In this document: positions 12,212 to 15,923 of the stretch, piece by piece
Layout: each line of letters starts with the position of its first letter
Position numbering within the stretch: the stretch's first letter is position 1
Origin: CAIXQW01 sp046049675
Lineage (GTDB): Bacteria; Bacteroidota; Bacteroidia; Chitinophagales; Chitinophagaceae
DNA: 15,923 nt
Reading direction: 5' to 3'
NCBI GenBank assembly: GCA_046049675.1
Contig: JBJORA010000059.1
Span: 1 to 15,923 of the forward strand
Made by a program: the position numbers and the translations under genes
Notes under the pieces: generated by a model
Told to the model about the DNA's origin: nothing
Databases searched by the model: none
What the model saw: only the letters and a program-made list of their open reading frames with translations

Positions 12212-14338
12212 CTATAGAAACTTACCTCTGTTATCAACCACCTTAGCACGGCGACGTAGAATTTCTGGCAATGCACGACCAATGTTTTGCATGCTTTGCA
12301 TTCTATACATTTGTGCTTCTTGATCCTTACTTGCCTCTGTAACATTTAAGTTACGAGCACCGATATTATTTACTGTAATAAAGTAAGCACCCGTCTTACC
12401 ATAAATAGGCGCACTTACTTTACCTGTATTAGCTTTATTAAATGCTGCACCAATTACTTTAGCCTCTTGGCTTAATGCAGTTTGCATACCAGTAATACTT
12501 ACGCTATCGTCTTTCATGATTTGCTGGCCGCTACCACTGGCAATAGCATCTAAACTCTTACCCTTGTACTTAGCAGCTAAAGCTTCGAACTTCTTTTGCT
12601 TAGTTAATTCTGCCTGAAGATTCTGACGTACTAAAGAAATTGGCGCTAAACCTTTTGGATAAACTTCGCTCACCATACAAACAACATACTTATCGTTACC
12701 GTTCAAACTAAGTATGCTACTTACTTTACCTGGATCTGTGCCAAATGCATAGCGAATTACTTCACGCGCTTCACCTAAACCTTCAATATCAAATTGACTC
12801 TCTGCAACTGTTTCTGCAACACGCTTTGTAAGACCTTTATCTTTAATAGCCTTATCAAAAGCAGCCTTTGTTGTAACACCATTCATTGCAGATGTTACCG
12901 TAGCTAATACTCTATCGCGCGTTTCTTTACTAGGGGTCAACTTCTTTGCAAAACATGCAATCTTCGCTTTAGGACGCATACTCTTTTGATCTGTAATTAA
13001 TACAACAATATATGCACCACCTTGCTTAACCTTTTTAATTTGGCCTACTTTGCCACCTTGTAAGAATAGGAACAATTCGTTTGTATTACTTCCTTCACGA
13101 ATATCTAAATAACCAATATCGCCACCTTTAGCCTTACTCTGCTCATCGCCATACATATTTACTAGCGTTGTGAAATTAGCAGCAGTTGCAATTCTCGCAA
13201 TACTATCAGCACGTGTACTAGCTTCGTCATCGCTTACACCTTCGCTCATAGGAATTACTATCGCACTAGCTTTTGCACTATCAGGCAAAACAGCTTTTTC
13301 CATTACCTTACACAAACGATAAGTACCATTGTCATAGAATGGACCAACAACTGTACCTACAGCTCTGTTCATCAAACTATCAATAGCCGGGCTAGTAAAC
13401 TCTCCAGAAGCGTGGAATAAATTATCGTACAATTCATCTGCACCATTACTTCCAAGAAACTCTTCCATTGTTTGCGTAGAAGCAAATGTGCCTGCTAAAC
13501 TATTAATAACACCAAGGCTCTTAGCAGTATCAGCAGCAGTTGGTACAATATTCCAACTTACATATTCTATTTTACGTAACTCTTGCTCAATCGTAAACGC
13601 ATTACCATACTTCTTTACATAAGCTTGATAATCTGCATCAGTCACTGTAACATTTTCTTTTACGCTATCATAAGGAATCATTACATAACTGATACTACTA
13701 ACTGCTTCACGCTCTTTGAATACAGCATCTGTTGCAGCCTTTGGCTGATTAATACCTAAACCAATCATCGTTGTATACTTCTGTACCAAACGCTCACGCT
13801 CTAATTGCTTTTCTACGCCTTTCCATTCTTCGTATGCTTGTGCAGCTTTAGCATCTTTATTACGATTGCTACGTACTTGTGTTACATAACTCTTTACAGC
13901 ACTAGGATCAAACTGACCTTCTGCGTTTCTAAAATTCTGTTGAATAAATGGTGCAGCAAATTGACCAGTCAACATTTCTTGAAACTCTTTATCAGTAACT
14001 TGAAGACCAAGCTTCTTGAATTCATCGTCCATCAATTGGTCACTAATAAATTGACCATAGGCTTCTTGCTCTGCTTCACGAAGTTCTTGCTCTGTCGCTT
14101 TAGGATTTTTGTTTCTAAAGTTCGTCATCGCCTTTTCCTTCACTGCATCGAACTCTGCAGCATTAATTTTACGACCACCAACTTCTGCTATAGTAGTTCT
14201 ATCGTCGCCACCGCCGCCGAATAAATTACCAGCATTACTTTGTAAACCATCCATTACTAGGAAGCCTACAAGCGCTACTACTATGATGGCCACCATGAGG
14301 CCCAAGTACTTATTTCTAATTGTTTGAATTACTGACAT
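12212..14338 (-). CDS. PpiD/SurA-like membrane-anchored periplasmic foldase (708 aa)
   Basis: This protein helps fold outer-membrane and secreted proteins. It has one N-terminal membrane anchor (about 13-30), a Gly-rich linker (38-45), a SurA/PpiD-type helical chaperone domain (about 48-200), a long middle region, a parvulin-like PPIase domain (about 353-450, with the GGDIGY core at 405-410), and a further C-terminal alpha/beta part (about 470-660). The parvulin dual histidines appear to be replaced: Ala359 in KASAIVIP and Tyr443 in GAYIVVL, so isomerase activity may be lost. The frame is open 51 codons further upstream (to 14491), but that extension looks non-coding, and the ATG at 14338 directly precedes the typical MSVIQTIRNKY start and follows an exact -7 element. 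Confidence 0.88.
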   Translation of the reverse strand: MSVIQTIRNKYLGLMVAIIVVALVGFLVMDGLQSNAGNLFGGGGDDRTTIAEVGGRKINAAEFDAVKEKAMTNFRNKNPKATEQELREAEQEAYGQFISDQLMDDEFKKLGLQVTDKEFQEMLTGQFAAPFIQQNFRNAEGQFDPSAVKSYVTQVRSNRNKDAKAAQAYEEWKGVEKQLERERLVQKYTTMIGLGINQPKAATDAVFKEREAVSSISYVMIPYDSVKENVTVTDADYQAYVKKYGNAFTIEQELRKIEYVSWNIVPTAADTAKSLGVINSLAGTFASTQTMEEFLGSNGADELYDNLFHASGEFTSPAIDSLMNRAVGTVVGPFYDNGTYRLCKVMEKAVLPDSAKASAIVIPMSEGVSDDEASTRADSIARIATAANFTTLVNMYGDEQSKAKGGDIGYLDIREGSNTNELFLFLQGGKVGQIKKVKQGGAYIVVLITDQKSMRPKAKIACFAKKLTPSKETRDRVLATVTSAMNGVTTKAAFDKAIKDKGLTKRVAETVAESQFDIEGLGEAREVIRYAFGTDPGKVSSILSLNGNDKYVVCMVSEVYPKGLAPISLVRQNLQAELTKQKKFEALAAKYKGKSLDAIASGSGQQIMKDDSVSITGMQTALSQEAKVIGAAFNKANTGKVSAPIYGKTGAYFITVNNIGARNLNVTEASKDQEAQMYRMQSMQNIGRALPEILRRRAKVVDNRGKFL

Positions 14339-14364
14339 CTTATCAACAAAATTTGAAAGGATTG

Positions 14365-14372
14365 CAAAAATA
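14365..14372 (-). promoter_or_regulatory. Foldase promoter -7 element TATTTTTG
   Basis: TATTTTTG on the minus strand matches TAnnTTTG exactly, 26 nt before the ATG at 14338. It lies inside the open upstream extension of the ORF and supports the shorter start. The remainder of the 425-bp gap to nadA (14339-14763) shows only the weak plus-strand element at 14665-14672. Confidence 0.6.
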
Positions 14373-14664
14373 GTCTTTTTGACCAAAGCACCAAACCTAC
14401 AAGCGTCAACTAAGCATAAGTTTATACAGCTAGGCTGTGAATTAGTGGGGAAAGAAAAGAATAACTTTAGGCAAAACAGCTCAAATGGCAACTTCTACCC
14501 AATTTGCCCAAGCACAATCCACAGCCAAAAATGAACTAACAGCTCAAAACTTACCCAAAGCCTACTAATCCACAAATGTGTAAAACCCCACTAAAAGCCA
14601 ATATCTATAGGCATTCATCAGTAAAACATCATTGTGAATAAACCCTGAACATAGTTAAAAGCAC

Positions 14665-14672
14665 GATATTTG
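14665..14672 (+). promoter_or_regulatory. Weak -7-like element GATATTTG before nadA
   Basis: GATATTTG differs from TAnnTTTG at the first base. It is the best candidate on this strand before nadA and would give a leader of about 85 nt. Confidence 0.3.
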
Positions 14673-14763
14673 CATCGTTAGTATTAAAAACTTGCACACG
14701 TTTACACACTTATATATAATACAACCAAAAAATTTAATTTAAATCTCGACCGTTATTATTATT

Positions 14764-15762
14764 ATGACAGACACTTTGTTAGCAAATGTAGAAAAAAGAG
14801 GCTTTTATGATATAGAACTAGATCCCACCCTGGACTTGTTTGCTGAAATAGAGCGCCTCAAGAAGGAAAAGAACGCAGTTTTACTAGCACATTACTACCA
14901 AGAAGCGGATATACAGGACGTTGCCGACTATATTGGTGATAGCCTAGGCCTGGCACAATACGCCCAAAAGACTGATGCAGACATCATCGTATTTGCAGGC
15001 GTGCACTTTATGGCCGAAACAGCTAAGATACTCAATCCCACTAAAAAGGTGCTCTTACCCGACCTTAATGCGGGTTGTAGCCTTAGTGATAGCTGTCCGC
15101 CGAAGCTATTTGCGAAGTTCAAAGAAAAGCACCCCGACCATATGGTAATTAGCTATGTGAACTGCAGTGCGGGCATAAAAGCACTTAGTGACATTATATG
15201 CACAAGTAGCAATGCCCAAAAGATAGTAGAAAGCTTACCAGCTGATCAGAAGATCATATTTGCCCCAGATAGAAACCTAGGTGCTTATATCAATAAGCAA
15301 ACAGGCCGCGATATGCTCTTGTGGAATGGTGCTTGTATGGTGCACGAAATATTTAGTTTGGAAAAAATGACCAAATTAAAAGAGCGCCATCCAGAAGCTT
15401 TGATATTGGCACATCCAGAATGTGAGGAGCCAGTATTGAATATTGCAGATTTTATTGGTAGTACAACGCAGATACTGAATTACAGTAAGCGCAGCGAGGC
15501 TACCACATTTATTGTGGCCACTGAAACGGGTATTATTCATCAAATGATGAAGGATAGCCCCAACAAGACATTTATACCTGCGCCGCCGAACAATAGTTGT
15601 GCGTGTAATGACTGCCCGCATATGAAGCTGAATACTTTAGAAAAGCTATATATCTGCATGCAGTATGAAACGCCGGAAATAATAATGGAAGAAAGTTTGC
15701 GTTTACAAGCGAAGAAGAGTTTGGATAGAATGTTGGAGATAAGTGCGAAGCTTGGTTTGTAA
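14764..15762 (+). CDS. nadA: Quinolinate synthase NadA
   Basis: NadA condenses iminoaspartate with dihydroxyacetone phosphate to give quinolinate, the precursor of NAD, and needs a [4Fe-4S] cluster held by three cysteines. The likely ligands are Cys105 (NAGCSLSDSC), Cys191 (WNGACMVHE) and Cys284 (CNDCPHMKLNTLEKL). Other landmarks are LLAHYYQEADIQDVADYIGDS without its last residue, FAGVHFMAETAKIL, YVNCSAGIKA, FAPDRNLG, AHPEC and VATETGIIHQM. At 332 aa it is of normal length, with no long extension. The ATG at 14764 follows an A/T-rich leader without Shine-Dalgarno. NadB and NadC are not in the window. Its cluster would be supplied by the Isc proteins encoded earlier. Confidence 0.97.
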   Translation: MTDTLLANVEKRGFYDIELDPTLDLFAEIERLKKEKNAVLLAHYYQEADIQDVADYIGDSLGLAQYAQKTDADIIVFAGVHFMAETAKILNPTKKVLLPDLNAGCSLSDSCPPKLFAKFKEKHPDHMVISYVNCSAGIKALSDIICTSSNAQKIVESLPADQKIIFAPDRNLGAYINKQTGRDMLLWNGACMVHEIFSLEKMTKLKERHPEALILAHPECEEPVLNIADFIGSTTQILNYSKRSEATTFIVATETGIIHQMMKDSPNKTFIPAPPNNSCACNDCPHMKLNTLEKLYICMQYETPEIIMEESLRLQAKKSLDRMLEISAKLGL

Positions 15763-15923
15763 TTAGTGCGTGAGTTTTGGTGTGTGTTTGAGTGTGCTTA
15801 ACCGCAGAGGGCCTTTGGATCAAGAAAAAGAAAGAATGTTTAAAAATGGCTTACTATTACTATTATTATAATGGGGGTCCAGGGGGTGTTAATAATTCAA
15901 AAAGTGTGTATAATTGTGCTTGA

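Noticed and set aside
14339..14491. 51-codon upstream extension of the PpiD-like foldase
   Set aside because: The extension does not look like a signal or a family N-terminus, contains the gene's own -7 element, and would bury the membrane anchor. The ATG at 14338 is preferred.
15836..15871. Short ORF MFKNGLLLLLL after nadA
   Set aside because: It looks like a truncated signal peptide followed by a stop, but eleven codons in TTA/CTA-rich low-complexity DNA cannot be supported as a gene. It could be the start of a frameshifted gene continuing past the window. Nothing else was seen in 15763-15923.

Overview
The window looks like a piece of chromosome from a member of the Bacteroidota, most likely near Chitinophagales or Sphingobacteriales. 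Four things point there. The gene families include a GSCFA protein, a DUF5606 protein, a Bacteroidota-type PpiD/SurA-like foldase and a small acidic protein of a type I associate with that phylum. Leaders are A/T-rich without clear Shine-Dalgarno sequences. Matches to the Bacteroidota -7 promoter element TAnnTTTG sit just upstream of most genes. Intergenic DNA carries low-complexity ATTG/CAAT repeats. No phage, plasmid, transposase, CRISPR, rRNA or tRNA was recognised.

Layout. Positions 1-2080 hold two poorly characterised genes (331-660; 919-1974, exported and TPR-like). The DNA before each of them, and before the GSCFA gene (2079-3065), carries short phased repeats, and all three genes begin with non-ATG codons. 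Then come iscS (3185-4399) and iscU (4560-4979), each with its own promoter, and a strong terminator at 5004-5036. A minus-strand pair of unknown exported proteins follows (6154-5594, then a lipoprotein 5585-5100). About 1 kb without genes (6155-7202) contains a tandem array of about seven units of roughly 99 bp, each able to form a hairpin, ending 25 bp from the mnmG stop codon. mnmG (9065-7203, minus) is divergent from a fold-type III decarboxylase gene (9384-10514) coupled to an SMR transporter gene (10519-10839). A minus-strand block follows: a PpiD-like foldase (14338-12212), a DUF5606 gene (12099-11668), gcvH (11597-11220) and an overlapping vanZ-like gene (11239-10862). nadA (14764-15762, plus) closes the window.

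How the parts connect. IscS and IscU build Fe-S clusters. NadA, in NAD synthesis, needs a [4Fe-4S] cluster. IscS is also the usual sulfur source for the 2-thio group of the wobble uridine that MnmG modifies at C5. The lipoyl group on GcvH is made by LipA, another Fe-S enzyme. The decarboxylase and SMR pair suggests polyamine synthesis linked to export. These links rest on family knowledge; the window shows only the genes.

Most of the window is ordinary housekeeping. The most unusual parts are the nested palindromic array at 6541-7177, the phased 7/8-bp repeats in the first 2.1 kb, two interleaved dyads before the iscS promoter, a 17-bp palindrome before the decarboxylase promoter, and a parvulin domain that appears to lack both signature histidines.
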